The notes: generated from the letters alone by a model not told the origin. A stretch of 64,000 nt of DNA from Lachnospiraceae bacterium UBA3401 (GCA_002358575.1 DEPD01000111.1:1-64000), one strand, 5' to 3'; shown: positions 9,073 through 18,998, numbered from the stretch's first letter. Numbers and translations are program-made.

Positions 9073-10182
9073 CTACCTGACCCCCACATTCATAATAATT
9101 TCCTGGGCCACGTTATCAAGTGAGACCACTTGGTTTACCAGACCTGTAGCAGCGATTGCCTTGGGCATTCCATACACCGTTGATGATGCCTCATCCTGTG
9201 CGATAACGTGTATTTTTTTTGAAGTTTCCAAATTCACGATTCCCTTGGTACCGTCTGCACCCATTCCTGTCAGCACAACACAGACAATCTGCGCATAACT
9301 ACTTGATTTTAAGGATTCATACATATAGTTTGCACAAGGTTTAACACCCTCTCTCGGTGGCTCATCTGTATATGTAATCGTCGCTCTGCCGCCTCTTGTC
9401 GCCACATTCATATGTTTGCCTCCCATAGAAATATATACCACGCCATTCTCAAGCACATCGCCTTCTGCTGCCTCCTTGACTTTGATTTTGCTCATGGAAT
9501 CAAGCCTTTCCGCAAGGGACTGTGTAAATCCTTTTGGCATATGCTGGACAATCAGTACAGGAGCAGCAAGTTCTGCCGGGAGTCTCGGCACAACACTCTG
9601 TAATGCCTTGGGACCACCTGTAGAACAGGCAAGCGCAACAATTTTCTGTCCGCCCACAATCGGTTTGCTTTTTCTGACAATGCTCACAAGCTTTTGTGTG
9701 TTCTCCTCCTGTTTTTCCCTTGTCAAAATAGGAATGTTGGAAATATTAGTCTGGCGACTGGACACAACAGCCTGAAGTGTATCCAAAAACTTATCCTTAA
9801 AACCGCTGCTTTTTAGATAAATAATATTGACTGGCTTTTCTATAAAATCAATCGCTCCAAGATCCAACGCCTCCATTGTTACGACTGCGCCATCCTTGGT
9901 ATCCGTACTCGCCATCATGATACGGGCACGAATCTTATCTTTCTGCAGAGCACGCAGGAATTGAATCCCGTTCATCTTTGGCATATTTACGTCAAGTACT
10001 ACTCCATCATATTGATTCTTCTTCAAGAGTTCATATGCTGCCTGACCATCAAAAGCCTGCTCCACTACATGGAACCGTTCATCTGAATTGATTATATCAC
10101 ACATAACTCTTCTCATAAGTGCAGAATCATCAACTACAAGTATTTTTTTCTTTATTTTTGATGTATTCGAGTTAATTGTCAT
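9073..10182 (-). CDS. cheB: Chemoreceptor methylesterase CheB
   Basis: About 369 residues. The receiver domain has the phospho-acceptor Asp64 in VVLDVNMPKMNG. The methylesterase domain has the triad Ser187 (ACSTGGPKAL), His214 (VQHMPKGF) and Asp310 (GMGADGTKG). It removes methyl groups from receptors, opposing CheR, whose gene is not in this window. I take the ATG of MTINSNTSK as start; the frame extends three codons upstream only to a TTG. The gene begins right after the PilZ-protein stop codon and ends one base before cheA. Confidence 0.95.
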   Translation of the reverse strand: MTINSNTSKIKKKILVVDDSALMRRVMCDIINSDERFHVVEQAFDGQAAYELLKKNQYDGVVLDVNMPKMNGIQFLRALQKDKIRARIMMASTDTKDGAVVTMEALDLGAIDFIEKPVNIIYLKSSGFKDKFLDTLQAVVSSRQTNISNIPILTREKQEENTQKLVSIVRKSKPIVGGQKIVALACSTGGPKALQSVVPRLPAELAAPVLIVQHMPKGFTQSLAERLDSMSKIKVKEAAEGDVLENGVVYISMGGKHMNVATRGGRATITYTDEPPREGVKPCANYMYESLKSSSYAQIVCVVLTGMGADGTKGIVNLETSKKIHVIAQDEASSTVYGMPKAIAATGLVNQVVSLDNVAQEIIMNVGVR

Positions 10183-10187
10183 ACTAT

Positions 10188-10913
10188 TCAACGACCCTTT
10201 CCATTCTTTCTATTTTTTCGTTCCTCATCAAAAATATATTTGATGATCTCCTCGCGTGTTGTGGTATCGATAAATTCAAATTTGACTCTATTTTCATACT
10301 CGTTTTCCCTATTTTCAATCTCGTTGGAATAAATTATCTTCGCAGCCAGCAGAAACAGTTTCTCTCGCTCCAAGACAGTCAACTTAAATTTCATCAAAAT
10401 ATAACTGTCCTCATCAAATCTCTGTCTTGACACAAATCGCGCTCCGCCGCCACTAATATCTACAATCACACCCCTTATCATCTCCCGATCTGGTACAAGG
10501 TACACCATTCCCTGAATATATGCATCAATCTCCTGCTTTGTCATCTTCTTTATGCCCATATCAATCACACAGTTAAACCGATAATATTCCCTTCGCTGAT
10601 ATTTGTGAAGATTGCTTATCAGCTCCACCACAAACACATAAATTCCATCAACTTTCCGCCGCTCAATAATCCGCACATCTGCCCGATACACACCATTATG
10701 AGAAAAAAAGCACACATCATATTCTCCGTCTATGGGAAGCAACACCAGTTTGGTTTGTTCCATTGGCATCTCCAGTTCAAGTCGTCCATCATCCAAAATA
10801 TTGTGCACCGTGGACTTGTATGTTTTCACTCCTTCTGTGCCATCAGGAAGAATGACGCGGACTGTCGATTTCAATTCCAGCTTATCACCCAATGATATAA
10901 ATTTTTCTATCAT
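10188..10913 (-). CDS. PilZ-domain c-di-GMP receptor, YcgR/MotI-like flagellar brake
   Basis: A 241-residue protein with an N-terminal YcgR_N-like beta domain and a C-terminal PilZ domain. The c-di-GMP motif is present: arginines in QRREYYRFN and the DISGGGARF box. YcgR (Escherichia coli) and MotI/YpfA (Bacillus) bind c-di-GMP and slow the flagellar motor. Position between flhG and cheB supports the same role here, though that remains an inference. The C-terminal tail is basic (RKNRKNGKGR). Confidence 0.85.
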   Translation of the reverse strand: MIEKFISLGDKLELKSTVRVILPDGTEGVKTYKSTVHNILDDGRLELEMPMEQTKLVLLPIDGEYDVCFFSHNGVYRADVRIIERRKVDGIYVFVVELISNLHKYQRREYYRFNCVIDMGIKKMTKQEIDAYIQGMVYLVPDREMIRGVIVDISGGGARFVSRQRFDEDSYILMKFKLTVLEREKLFLLAAKIIYSNEIENRENEYENRVKFEFIDTTTREEIIKYIFDEERKNRKNGKGR

Positions 10914-10940
10914 AGACTCCTCCTGAAAACTATTTCTTGT

Positions 10941-11825
10941 TTATCCCATTTTTTTATTTCCTGCCACAATATGCGAGAAAAAAGCAGCCATTCCCCTCTT
11001 CACCAATGACTTATCATATTCTTTGTCCATCAATGCATATGCCATCTTCTCATAAGCAATTGATGATTTTGCATTTGGACTTTGAAGGCTGACAGGCTTT
11101 TGCTGCATGACTGCATCCTCAAGACGATAGTCCTGTGGGATTGCTCCAAGATAGGATACTGGAAGCTTGAGATATCTATTTACGACTGTCTCAAGTTTGT
11201 TGTACATAACTTCGCCCTCAGCTACTCCTGCTACCTTATTTGCTATCACCATAATCTTTGAATCTTCCCTAGAGAATCGCGGATGACGGTTTAACGCTTT
11301 TAAGAGCGAATACGAATCTGTGATTGATGTAGGTTCTGGTGTAGCGACAACCAGGATTTCACCGCTCGCAACGAGAAAATCCAACACTGCATCAGAAATA
11401 CCCGCACCTGTATCTATAATAATAATATCGGCAATCGCGTCTAATTTTGCAAGATTCTGTATAATATAATTTAAATAGTCCCTGCTTAGATTTGAAAGCC
11501 CTGCTATTCCAGAACCTCCTGATATAAATCCTATGTCCATAGGTCCCCATGTTATGATATCTGTAATATTTTTTCCCTGATATATCAGATCGCACAGATT
11601 ATGTTTCGGTACAGTCCCGAACATAATTTCGATATTGGCAAGTCCAAAATCTGCATCCAGTATAATGACTCGCTTTCCCATTTTCTTGAATTGACATGCA
11701 AGATTGATAGAAGTATTGGACTTCCCTACACCGCCTTTTCCACTTGTGACTGTGATTACTCTTGAAAGTGGTCTTGGGGCTGGATTCATTTTAATCACAT
11801 TTCTTAACTGTTCCGCCTGATCCAT
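10941..11825 (-). CDS. flhG: MinD-like ATPase FlhG (YlxH), flagellar number and placement
   Basis: A 294-residue ParA/MinD-superfamily ATPase. The deviant Walker A motif TSGKGGVGKSN is at about residues 28-38, the switch I aspartate is in ILDADFGLANI, and IIDTGAGIS is the Walker B region. The N-terminal MDQAEQLRNV resembles the FlhF-activating DQAxxLR segment of FlhG proteins. FlhG stimulates FlhF GTPase activity and limits flagellar number. It starts 12 bases after flhF, the normal order. Confidence 0.93.
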   Translation of the reverse strand: MDQAEQLRNVIKMNPAPRPLSRVITVTSGKGGVGKSNTSINLACQFKKMGKRVIILDADFGLANIEIMFGTVPKHNLCDLIYQGKNITDIITWGPMDIGFISGGSGIAGLSNLSRDYLNYIIQNLAKLDAIADIIIIDTGAGISDAVLDFLVASGEILVVATPEPTSITDSYSLLKALNRHPRFSREDSKIMVIANKVAGVAEGEVMYNKLETVVNRYLKLPVSYLGAIPQDYRLEDAVMQQKPVSLQSPNAKSSIAYEKMAYALMDKEYDKSLVKRGMAAFFSHIVAGNKKMG

Positions 11826-11837
11826 ATATTCCCCTCC

Positions 11838-13211
11838 TCAACGCCTTCCCCCAAGCAACTGTTTTACAGTTGACTGCGGATTGAAATACTCAATATCATC
11901 TGGTACATTCTGACCGCATGTCACATAGGAAAGTGTCGCGCCCGTATATAGTTTCAGGTTATAAATATTTCCCAGCGTAGCGGTTTCATCTAATTTCGTA
12001 AATATGAGCTTATAATCAGCTATCTCTTTGTATGTGTCTGCAATCTTCATCAAATCTCCGTATTTTGTCGAAGCTGACAGCACGAGAAACACTTCCTTGG
12101 CAGCATTGTTGTCCACAGAACTTATCAAATCACTTATACTCTCGCACTGTGCTTCATTGTTGGGTGAATGCCCTGTGGTATCCACCAGAATGTAATCATA
12201 TTCTCTAAAATCTTCTATCGAAGTTACAATTTCCTTTGCCGTGTACACGACTCTGAATGGAACTTCAAGAATATTTGCGTAAGTTCTCAACTGTTCTGCC
12301 GCAGCAATCCTGTAAGTGTCCGCTGTAAGCAGCGCAACTTTCTTCTTGTGTTCCACCCGAAAAGACGATGCAATTTTTGCAATGGTAGTTGTCTTTCCAA
12401 CCCCTGTTGGTCCCACAAAGAAAATTACTTTTGGATTTCTTTCATTCTCCTCCATCACATAAGGTTTTCCGAGTTTCAGTATCATTCTTTGATAGATTTC
12501 CGAAAGCATAAAGTCCAATGTGACATCCTCTTTACAATTTCTGTCAATCTCCTCTATAATCTCCTTTGCGTACTTTTCATTAATCTCGTTATCCATCATC
12601 TTATTATATAAAAGCTTTAGGAAATTGACACGCTCTGTGTTTTCTTTCCTTCTTCCACTCTCGGTATTCCTAACCTCTTCTGCCTGCGGCTTATTCTCCT
12701 GCTGCGAAAGCTGCTTCTCAATCAAATTCTGCAAATTATCCAGTTTTTCTTCCAAACCATTACCGCGAAGATTCTCCTTGGTTGGTTCAGCTGCCTTCGC
12801 CTCAAACATTCCTCTCTCTTTGGTTCCCTCATCCTTTACCATATCTAACTTTTGTGATGGAAAAGAAGAAAGGACATCTGCAACAGCCTGACCAACTGCC
12901 CTTGCATCCTCCGCAACTGCCTCCTGCTTCTCAGGCTGCTTCATTGGAATAATCTTTGCCTGCGAGGCATTCTGCCCTATACTGACTGCCACCCCATCCT
13001 TCTGGATTTCTGTGGAGGCAACAGCACTATATTTTTCATTCTCGTCTTCCCTTGCGACAGTAACTTCAAACCGCGTGCCCTTGAAGATGCCTTTTAGCCC
13101 TTTGGGCTTGACTGCCTTGACATTCATTTCAACAATATTCTCGCCAAGCTCTTTCTTCGCACTTGCAAGTGCCTCTTCCTTTGTTTTTCCTTGAAATTTC
13201 TTTATTATCAT
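11838..13211 (-). CDS. flhF: SRP-family GTPase FlhF
   Basis: A 457-residue protein in three parts: an N-terminal basic domain (MIIKKFQGKTKEEAL), a low-complexity linker at about residues 90-200, and a C-terminal NG GTPase. The G1 motif is VGPTGVGKTTTIAKIA, the G3 motif DTTGHSPNN, and TKLDE is the G4 motif. FlhF sets the site of flagellar assembly at the membrane. Its ATG overlaps the flhA stop by four bases (ATGA), showing coupling, and flhG follows directly. Confidence 0.94.
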   Translation of the reverse strand: MIIKKFQGKTKEEALASAKKELGENIVEMNVKAVKPKGLKGIFKGTRFEVTVAREDENEKYSAVASTEIQKDGVAVSIGQNASQAKIIPMKQPEKQEAVAEDARAVGQAVADVLSSFPSQKLDMVKDEGTKERGMFEAKAAEPTKENLRGNGLEEKLDNLQNLIEKQLSQQENKPQAEEVRNTESGRRKENTERVNFLKLLYNKMMDNEINEKYAKEIIEEIDRNCKEDVTLDFMLSEIYQRMILKLGKPYVMEENERNPKVIFFVGPTGVGKTTTIAKIASSFRVEHKKKVALLTADTYRIAAAEQLRTYANILEVPFRVVYTAKEIVTSIEDFREYDYILVDTTGHSPNNEAQCESISDLISSVDNNAAKEVFLVLSASTKYGDLMKIADTYKEIADYKLIFTKLDETATLGNIYNLKLYTGATLSYVTCGQNVPDDIEYFNPQSTVKQLLGGRR

Positions 13212-15247
13212 GCTGTCACCATTCCTACTGATTGTAATTCAACGTTTGAATCGATCTCATTATAAGATACTACCACCAAATCTTTGTAATAGTCTTCTGT
13301 AAGTCTCTTGAAATACATTCTGACAATCGGTGAGGTAATCACAATCGGATTCTTGCCAAGCTTTTCTAACTTCCCAACTTCTGATTCCACAGAAGCCATG
13401 ATTGTCTTTGTCTTCTCTGGGTCAAGAGTCAGATAAGCGCCCTGTTCTGTCTGTTTTACACTGCCCATAATCTCCTGCTCTAATCCTGGATCAAGCGTAA
13501 CCACACTTGTCGTCTCGTTCATTGGAAAATACTTGTTGGAGATGGCACGTTTCAAACTCTGTCTCACATACTCTGTCAAAATATCGGTATCTCTAGTAGA
13601 CGCTGCATGATCGGCAAGCGTCTCAAAAATTGTGACCAGATCGCGCACGGAAATGCCTTCTTTTAGTAAATTCTGTAGCACTTTCTGGATATCTCCAAGT
13701 CCCAAAAGCTTTGGCACAAGCTCATCCACAAGAGAAGGATTGGTTTCTTTGACATTGTTGACAAGATTTTGCACATCCTGTCTTGTGAGCAGATCTGCGA
13801 GATACTGTCTGATAATCTCTGTCAAATGTGTCGCTATAATAGACGGCGGGTCTACAACTGTATATCCCACGCTCTCTGCACGCTCTCTCTGATTCTCTGT
13901 AATCCAGATTGCCGGCAGATGGAATGACGGTTCAAAAGTGGGGATTCCTGAAATTTCCTCCTCCACAAAACCAGGATTCATTGCCATATAATGGTCAAAT
14001 AATATCTCGCCCTCACTTACCTGAATGCCTTTAATCTTAATAATATATTGATTCGGATTTAGCTGAATATTATCGCGCAGGCGGATAATCGGCACCACTG
14101 TACCAAGTTCCAGCGCTATCTGCCTACGGATCATAACTACGCGGTCCAAAAGATCCCCACCCTGATTGACATCCGCAAGTGGTATAATACCATAGCCAAA
14201 CTCCAATTCGATTGGGTCTACCTGCAGCAGGGAATTAACATTTTCTGGTTTTCGAATCTCATCGGCAGTATCCTCCTCCATATCTGTCTCCGCCTCAATC
14301 CCTGCCACTTCAATTGTGGAGGCAATCATGCGTCCGCACACAATAAAAATAATTCCCAGAATAACGAAAATCAAAGGATTAAGTGGAGTCACCAATCCCA
14401 AAAACGCAAGCACTGCACCTACCATGTACAATACTTTTGGTATTCCAAAAAGCTGATTTACAAGCACAGTTCCAAAGTCTGCTTCTTTCGATCCCTTTGT
14501 AACCAAAATACCAGTTGATAATGAGATAAGAAGAGACGGAATCTGGCTTACCAGTCCATCACCAATTGTAAGAATTGTATACTTGTCTGCCGCAGCACCA
14601 ATATCCATACCCTGCCGCACAACACCCATAATAATACCGCCAATAATATTTACAAAAGTAATAATCAGACCTGCAGTTGCATCTCCCTTTACATACTTAA
14701 CAGCACCATCCATAGATCCAAAAAAGCTCGCCTCCTGCTGAAGCTTTTCACGCTGAACCTTCGCTTCTTCGTCAGTGATGGCACCTGTATTTAAATCCGC
14801 ATCAATAGCCATCTGCTTTCCTGGCATTGCATCCAACGTAAATCTAGCAGTTACCTCAGCAACACGTTCAGAACCTTTGTTAATAACCACAAACTGCACG
14901 ATAATCAAAATAATAAACACGACAATACCAATGACAAGATCGCCGCCGCCTACGAAATTACCAAATGTCGCAACGACATTTCCCGGATTTCCTGTCGACA
15001 AAATCAAACGGGTCGATGACACGTTGAGAGCGATTCTGAATATCGTTGTAAACAACAAAACCGTTGGATAAAATGACAAATCCAAAACTTCCTTGGTAAA
15101 CATTGTAGTGAACAGGATCGTAAACGCAAGCGAAATATTGATTGCTAACAGCACATCCAGCATAGTACTGCTGATTGGTACGATCAACATGATGATAGCG
15201 CCAAGTAAATAGAGAGCAACGCCTATGTCTGCCTTCTTCATCTTCAT
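13208..15247 (-). CDS. flhA: Flagellar export gate protein FlhA
   Basis: A 679-residue FHIPEP-family protein. About eight membrane helices occupy the first 310 residues. The conserved cytoplasmic FHIPEP-type loop includes ARFTLDAMPGKQMAIDADLN and GAMTDEEA-like GAITDEEAKVQR. A large cytoplasmic domain docks chaperone-substrate complexes. GGGGG lies 9 bases before ATG. A terminator upstream (15397-15438) separates flhA from flhB, so flhA likely has its own promoter within 15248-15396. Confidence 0.95.
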   Translation of the reverse strand: MKMKKADIGVALYLLGAIIMLIVPISSTMLDVLLAINISLAFTILFTTMFTKEVLDLSFYPTVLLFTTIFRIALNVSSTRLILSTGNPGNVVATFGNFVGGGDLVIGIVVFIILIIVQFVVINKGSERVAEVTARFTLDAMPGKQMAIDADLNTGAITDEEAKVQREKLQQEASFFGSMDGAVKYVKGDATAGLIITFVNIIGGIIMGVVRQGMDIGAAADKYTILTIGDGLVSQIPSLLISLSTGILVTKGSKEADFGTVLVNQLFGIPKVLYMVGAVLAFLGLVTPLNPLIFVILGIIFIVCGRMIASTIEVAGIEAETDMEEDTADEIRKPENVNSLLQVDPIELEFGYGIIPLADVNQGGDLLDRVVMIRRQIALELGTVVPIIRLRDNIQLNPNQYIIKIKGIQVSEGEILFDHYMAMNPGFVEEEISGIPTFEPSFHLPAIWITENQRERAESVGYTVVDPPSIIATHLTEIIRQYLADLLTRQDVQNLVNNVKETNPSLVDELVPKLLGLGDIQKVLQNLLKEGISVRDLVTIFETLADHAASTRDTDILTEYVRQSLKRAISNKYFPMNETTSVVTLDPGLEQEIMGSVKQTEQGAYLTLDPEKTKTIMASVESEVGKLEKLGKNPIVITSPIVRMYFKRLTEDYYKDLVVVSYNEIDSNVELQSVGMVTA

Positions 15248-15396
15248 GTCTTTTTTCCCCCTTAACTCCTTTTAATCCCTTATCAATAATCCCCTGTTTT
15301 TCTTATATCATATTATCGCACAATTAACATAATTTGTATATAATAATTTGTAAATTTTTTAACTTTTTTTATTTTTTATATTACTTACACAATTTA

Positions 15397-15438
15397 AAAC
15401 AAAAAACTCTGTGCTTTTTTACCTACAAACACAGAGTT
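15397..15438 (-). terminator. Rho-independent terminator between flhB and flhA
   Basis: On the minus strand AACTCTGTG, a 16-base loop, CACAGAGTT, then TTTTTTGTTTT. The stem is nine perfect pairs and follows the flhB stop by 24 bases. The AT-rich stretch 15248-15396 beyond it holds no gene. It shows GTGCGATAA-like and TATGAT-like hexamers near 15305-15325 that could be a promoter for flhA, but no convincing -35. Confidence 0.75.
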
Positions 15439-15462
15439 CTATATGCTTTTTAATATTGTACT

Positions 15463-16575
15463 CTAAATCTTTCCCTGCATTTTGTATACCATAGCAAGGA
15501 CTTCCGCCACAGCCTGATACAGTTCTGGTGGCACTTCCTGTCCAACATCCACATTGGCATATAGCATACGAGCGAGTGGTTTATTCTCCACAATCTCCAC
15601 ATTGTTCTCCCGCGCAATCTCCTTAATCTTCTGCGCCACATAATCCGCACCTTTTGCAAGAACCACCGGCGCAGAGCCAGTCATGGCATCATACCGAATT
15701 GCAACTGCATAGTGTGTTGGATTGGTGATTACAACATCCGCCCTTGGCACATCCTGCATCATACGCCGCTGCGATGCCTCACGCATCTTACTCCGAATTT
15801 TACCTTTAATCTGCGGATCACCTTCTGAATTTTTATACTCGTCCTTGACTTCCTGCTTAGTCATCTTAATATCATTTTTAAATTTATGGCGCTGATAAAA
15901 CAGGTCTGCAAATGCAATCAGCATAAACACCAAAGAAATCTTAAGACCTGTGTCGATCACCACATTGCCAATGAGTTCGATTGCCTGGTTGAGTGGCATT
16001 CCATAAAACTGTACCAGATAGACCCACTTATCCTTGACTGTCGAGTACACTACTGCCATAATCAAAATAATTTTTGCGATGGATTTAATCAGTTCAATAA
16101 TCTTCTCCTTAGAAAACAAGCGCTTCATGCCTGAAATCGGATTAAATTTACTAAATTTGGGGCGCAGTGGTTTTGTTGAAATCTGAAACTTAAATTGCAT
16201 CATATTGATGCCAATCGCTATCACAATACCAATAATAAAAAATGGAAGCAACTGTTTTAACAATTCCAGATATACATTGTTAATTAGAACTTTATAGTCT
16301 TCCCTGACAATGCGCCCGCTCCAGAAAGTTGTATACTCTGGCATCTTCCCATAAATTTCCCCAAACAGCTTCATAAAGTTCACGCCCATATGACCAACCC
16401 AGAACTTTAAGATTAAAAAGAGTGCGATCAGCTCCACACCGCTTGACAATTCCTTGCTTTTGGGAACTTTACCATCTTTACGGGTATCTGACTTCTTTTT
16501 TGCAGTCGGCTCTTCTGTCTTCTCTCCACCAGGACCTTCCTGTGCAAAAAATTGTAAGTTATATTCTAATATCAC
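15463..16575 (-). CDS. flhB: Flagellar export switch protein FlhB
   Basis: A 370-residue protein with four membrane helices and the autocleavage motif NPTH at residues 285-288 (VVITNPTHYAVAIRYD). Cleavage between Asn and Pro switches export from rod/hook to filament substrates. The start is GTG, within a four-base overlap (GTGA) with the fliR stop; there is no in-frame ATG at the junction. An N-terminal EKTEEPTAKKKSDTRKDG segment is typical of the family. It is the last gene before a terminator. Confidence 0.95.
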   Translation of the reverse strand: MILEYNLQFFAQEGPGGEKTEEPTAKKKSDTRKDGKVPKSKELSSGVELIALFLILKFWVGHMGVNFMKLFGEIYGKMPEYTTFWSGRIVREDYKVLINNVYLELLKQLLPFFIIGIVIAIGINMMQFKFQISTKPLRPKFSKFNPISGMKRLFSKEKIIELIKSIAKIILIMAVVYSTVKDKWVYLVQFYGMPLNQAIELIGNVVIDTGLKISLVFMLIAFADLFYQRHKFKNDIKMTKQEVKDEYKNSEGDPQIKGKIRSKMREASQRRMMQDVPRADVVITNPTHYAVAIRYDAMTGSAPVVLAKGADYVAQKIKEIARENNVEIVENKPLARMLYANVDVGQEVPPELYQAVAEVLAMVYKMQGKI

Positions 16576-17354
16576 ATCATGCCCTCCACTATTGATACCA
16601 TCATCTGCTGTATCTGTGTTGTAATAAAATTGCAGACGTCTGGAAGCAATGTCACTGTTATCATAATAACACTAAGTCCTGCGAGCAGTTTGAGCTGAAT
16701 ACCAACCGAAAACATGTTCATCTGTGGCGCAAGCTTTGCCAAAAGTGCAAGAATAATATTCATCAACGTAATACTGGCAAATACTGGCAGGCAAATCCGA
16801 AAACCAATGATAATGTAATTGCTCAAAAAAACAATCAAGTTTTCCAGCAGGCGGTCTGTATTGATACGTGCTCCACCAATTGGCACTAATATAAATGTTT
16901 CCATCAATGCCTTGAGCAAAAACCGATGTAGTCCAGTCGTATATAAAATCAGCATTACACCATACTGTAACAAAGCACCTGTGATAGAAGTCTGTTCATT
17001 GGTCGTAGGGTCAAATACATTTGCCATAGATAACCCTACCTCCATATCTATAATTCTTCCCGCAAATAAAACAATGGAAGTACACATTTGAGCTGCCAAA
17101 CCAATGAGCAGACCCACCGACACTTCCTTTAGTACAACCGTACAAAATCCCAGTACAGTATTGTATTCTGGATAAATATGTTCTGGACCAAAATAGTACA
17201 TAATATAAGCTAGGAACACACTCAATCCTACTTTTACATGGTTGGGCACACCTTTTGTGCTAAAAAAAGGAGCGACAAACACAAAGGATGCAACCCGCAC
17301 AAATATAAACAGAAAATACTCCAACTCCGACAGCGGAAATGATAAATTTACCAT
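16572..17354 (-). CDS. fliR: Flagellar export gate protein FliR
   Basis: A 260-residue integral membrane protein with about six hydrophobic helices and the family-typical GLSMANVFDPTTNEQTSITG loop. FliR forms the export pore with FliP and FliQ. The neighbours, in the order fliP-fliQ-fliR-flhB, match the conserved arrangement. Its stop overlaps the GTG start of flhB. Confidence 0.94.
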   Translation of the reverse strand: MVNLSFPLSELEYFLFIFVRVASFVFVAPFFSTKGVPNHVKVGLSVFLAYIMYYFGPEHIYPEYNTVLGFCTVVLKEVSVGLLIGLAAQMCTSIVLFAGRIIDMEVGLSMANVFDPTTNEQTSITGALLQYGVMLILYTTGLHRFLLKALMETFILVPIGGARINTDRLLENLIVFLSNYIIIGFRICLPVFASITLMNIILALLAKLAPQMNMFSVGIQLKLLAGLSVIMITVTLLPDVCNFITTQIQQMMVSIVEGMM

Positions 17355-17369
17355 TGCCAGCTCCTTCCA

Positions 17370-17639
17370 CTATCTGATATACAGGGCAAAATTCTGATAT
17401 AAATCAGTCATATAGGTTACCATATTATTTAACATCCAGTCTCCTAGAACCATCAGACAGATAAACATTCCTACAATTTTAGGAACAAAGGTAAGCGTCT
17501 GTTCCTGAATGGAAGTCACTGTCTGAAAAATACTGATAGACAAACCAATCACCAATGATACAATCAATGGCGGAGCAGCAGTTTTTAGGACTACAAACAG
17601 CCCCTCTTTCATTACATCAGTCACCATTTCTACGGTCAT
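17370..17639 (-). CDS. fliQ: Flagellar export gate protein FliQ
   Basis: An 89-residue protein with two membrane helices and the conserved SIFQTVTSIQEQTLTFVPKI segment. It has the normal length for FliQ. It lies between fliP and fliR and contributes to the FliPQR export pore. Confidence 0.94.
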   Translation of the reverse strand: MTVEMVTDVMKEGLFVVLKTAAPPLIVSLVIGLSISIFQTVTSIQEQTLTFVPKIVGMFICLMVLGDWMLNNMVTYMTDLYQNFALYIR

Positions 17640-17677
17640 TGAATCACCTTACCTTTCCAATCACTAAAACCTTAATC

Positions 17678-18580
17678 TTAATAAAATGTTTGCACAAGAT
17701 ACACAATCACCAGATTCCATCCATCTGCCAGCACAAACAGCAAAATCTTAAATGGCATGGAAATCGTTGTCGGCGGAAGCATCATCATACCCATACTCAT
17801 CAGCACTGACGCAACAACCATATCAATAACAATAAATGGAACATAAATCATAAATCCTATGATAAAAGCAGTGCGAAGCTCACTGACAATAAAAGAAGGA
17901 ATCAGTACTGAAGTTGGTACTTGCGCCTCCGTCTCACCATCCCATGCCACATTGGCAATCTGCATAAAAGCATTGATGTCTCCTCGCTGTGTCTGTTCAA
18001 ACATAAAATGCCTCATTGGAGCTGCTGCAACACTACAGGCTTCCTCAAAGCCAATTTCCCCTGCGTCATACGGTATAATCGCTTCTGTATAAACCTTCCC
18101 AAACACCGGCTGCATAATAAAAAACGTCAAGAACAAAGCAATTGCAATCAACACCTGATTTGGCGGCGCCGACTGTGTATTTAAAGCTTGTCTTGTAAAA
18201 TGCAGGACAATCAAAATTCTTGTAAATGATGTGATCGTCACCAGAAGAATTGGCAAAACAGCGATAGCTGTCAATATCAGTAGTATCCTCAGTGTCCCGC
18301 TCAGTTCTCCATTTCCACTGTCATAGGTGATTGTAAGATTATTTGCAATATTCAGTTTCTGAAGGTCTTCTCCTGTCTGGGCAGTACCAGGATCATTAAT
18401 ATTTGTCCTGTTCTCATCTCCCTGCTGATTGTCAATCACTGCTTCTGCTGCGGCACCGTCGTCACTGGTTGCCTTTGCCACCAAAACATCCGTCAATAAT
18501 ATGACAAAAACCATACAGACCATATATATAATTTTGCGAAACTCCCGCCCAATATTGTATTTTCTGCATTTATTCTTCAT
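17678..18580 (-). CDS. fliP: Flagellar export gate protein FliP
   Basis: A 300-residue protein. The N-terminal hydrophobic segment (about residues 17-36) is a signal peptide, as is usual in FliP. About 60 hydrophilic residues (rich in D, N, G and Q) follow, longer than in many FliP proteins. The conserved membrane core contains TSFTRILIVLHFTRQALNTQ, QPVFGKVYTEAI and the terminal MGMMMLPPTTISMPFKILLF. FliP builds the export channel with FliQ and FliR. Confidence 0.94.
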   Translation of the reverse strand: MKNKCRKYNIGREFRKIIYMVCMVFVILLTDVLVAKATSDDGAAAEAVIDNQQGDENRTNINDPGTAQTGEDLQKLNIANNLTITYDSGNGELSGTLRILLILTAIAVLPILLVTITSFTRILIVLHFTRQALNTQSAPPNQVLIAIALFLTFFIMQPVFGKVYTEAIIPYDAGEIGFEEACSVAAAPMRHFMFEQTQRGDINAFMQIANVAWDGETEAQVPTSVLIPSFIVSELRTAFIIGFMIYVPFIVIDMVVASVLMSMGMMMLPPTTISMPFKILLFVLADGWNLVIVYLVQTFY

Positions 18581-18625
18581 ATAATATTATCCTTATCCAG
18601 TGACCTGCATACACAAAAAAACTCT

Positions 18626-18991
18626 TTATTGCTGTTTTTTGAATTTGTCAAAAATTTCTTTGAAATTCATATTGATCGCTGGTCCCGTCTCCGCTTTGTT
18701 CCATGTCAAAATATCTTCTTTTGTCATTTCTCCAAGCAAAGTAACTGTGTCCTTGCAGACTACATAGGAAAAATATTTTTCACCTATCCTCACAACTTGT
18801 ATATATTTGGTTGGCGCTATCTTAAAGTTTTCCAACACCTCTACATTAGAACCTGCAAGTCTCCCTTTTTGAAGACCTGCAGTTAGTTTTGTAGAAAAAT
18901 ATGTAAGGGCCAATACAAATATAAATATTAGAATTACCGTTAACAATTGTACAATAGAGTCAAACCTATTTGATGTCGATGTCAATAGCAT
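18626..18991 (-). CDS. fliO: Flagellar biosynthetic protein FliO/FliZ
   Basis: A 121-residue protein with a single N-terminal membrane helix (about residues 14-34) and a small cytoplasmic domain with the family-typical RLAGSNVEVLENFKIAPTKY and VRIGEKYFSYVVCKDTVTLL motifs. FliO assists FliP oligomer assembly. It lies 45 bases before fliP and 7 bases after cheY. Confidence 0.88.
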   Translation of the reverse strand: MLLTSTSNRFDSIVQLLTVILIFIFVLALTYFSTKLTAGLQKGRLAGSNVEVLENFKIAPTKYIQVVRIGEKYFSYVVCKDTVTLLGEMTKEDILTWNKAETGPAINMNFKEIFDKFKKQQ

Positions 18992-18998
18992 AACTTTT

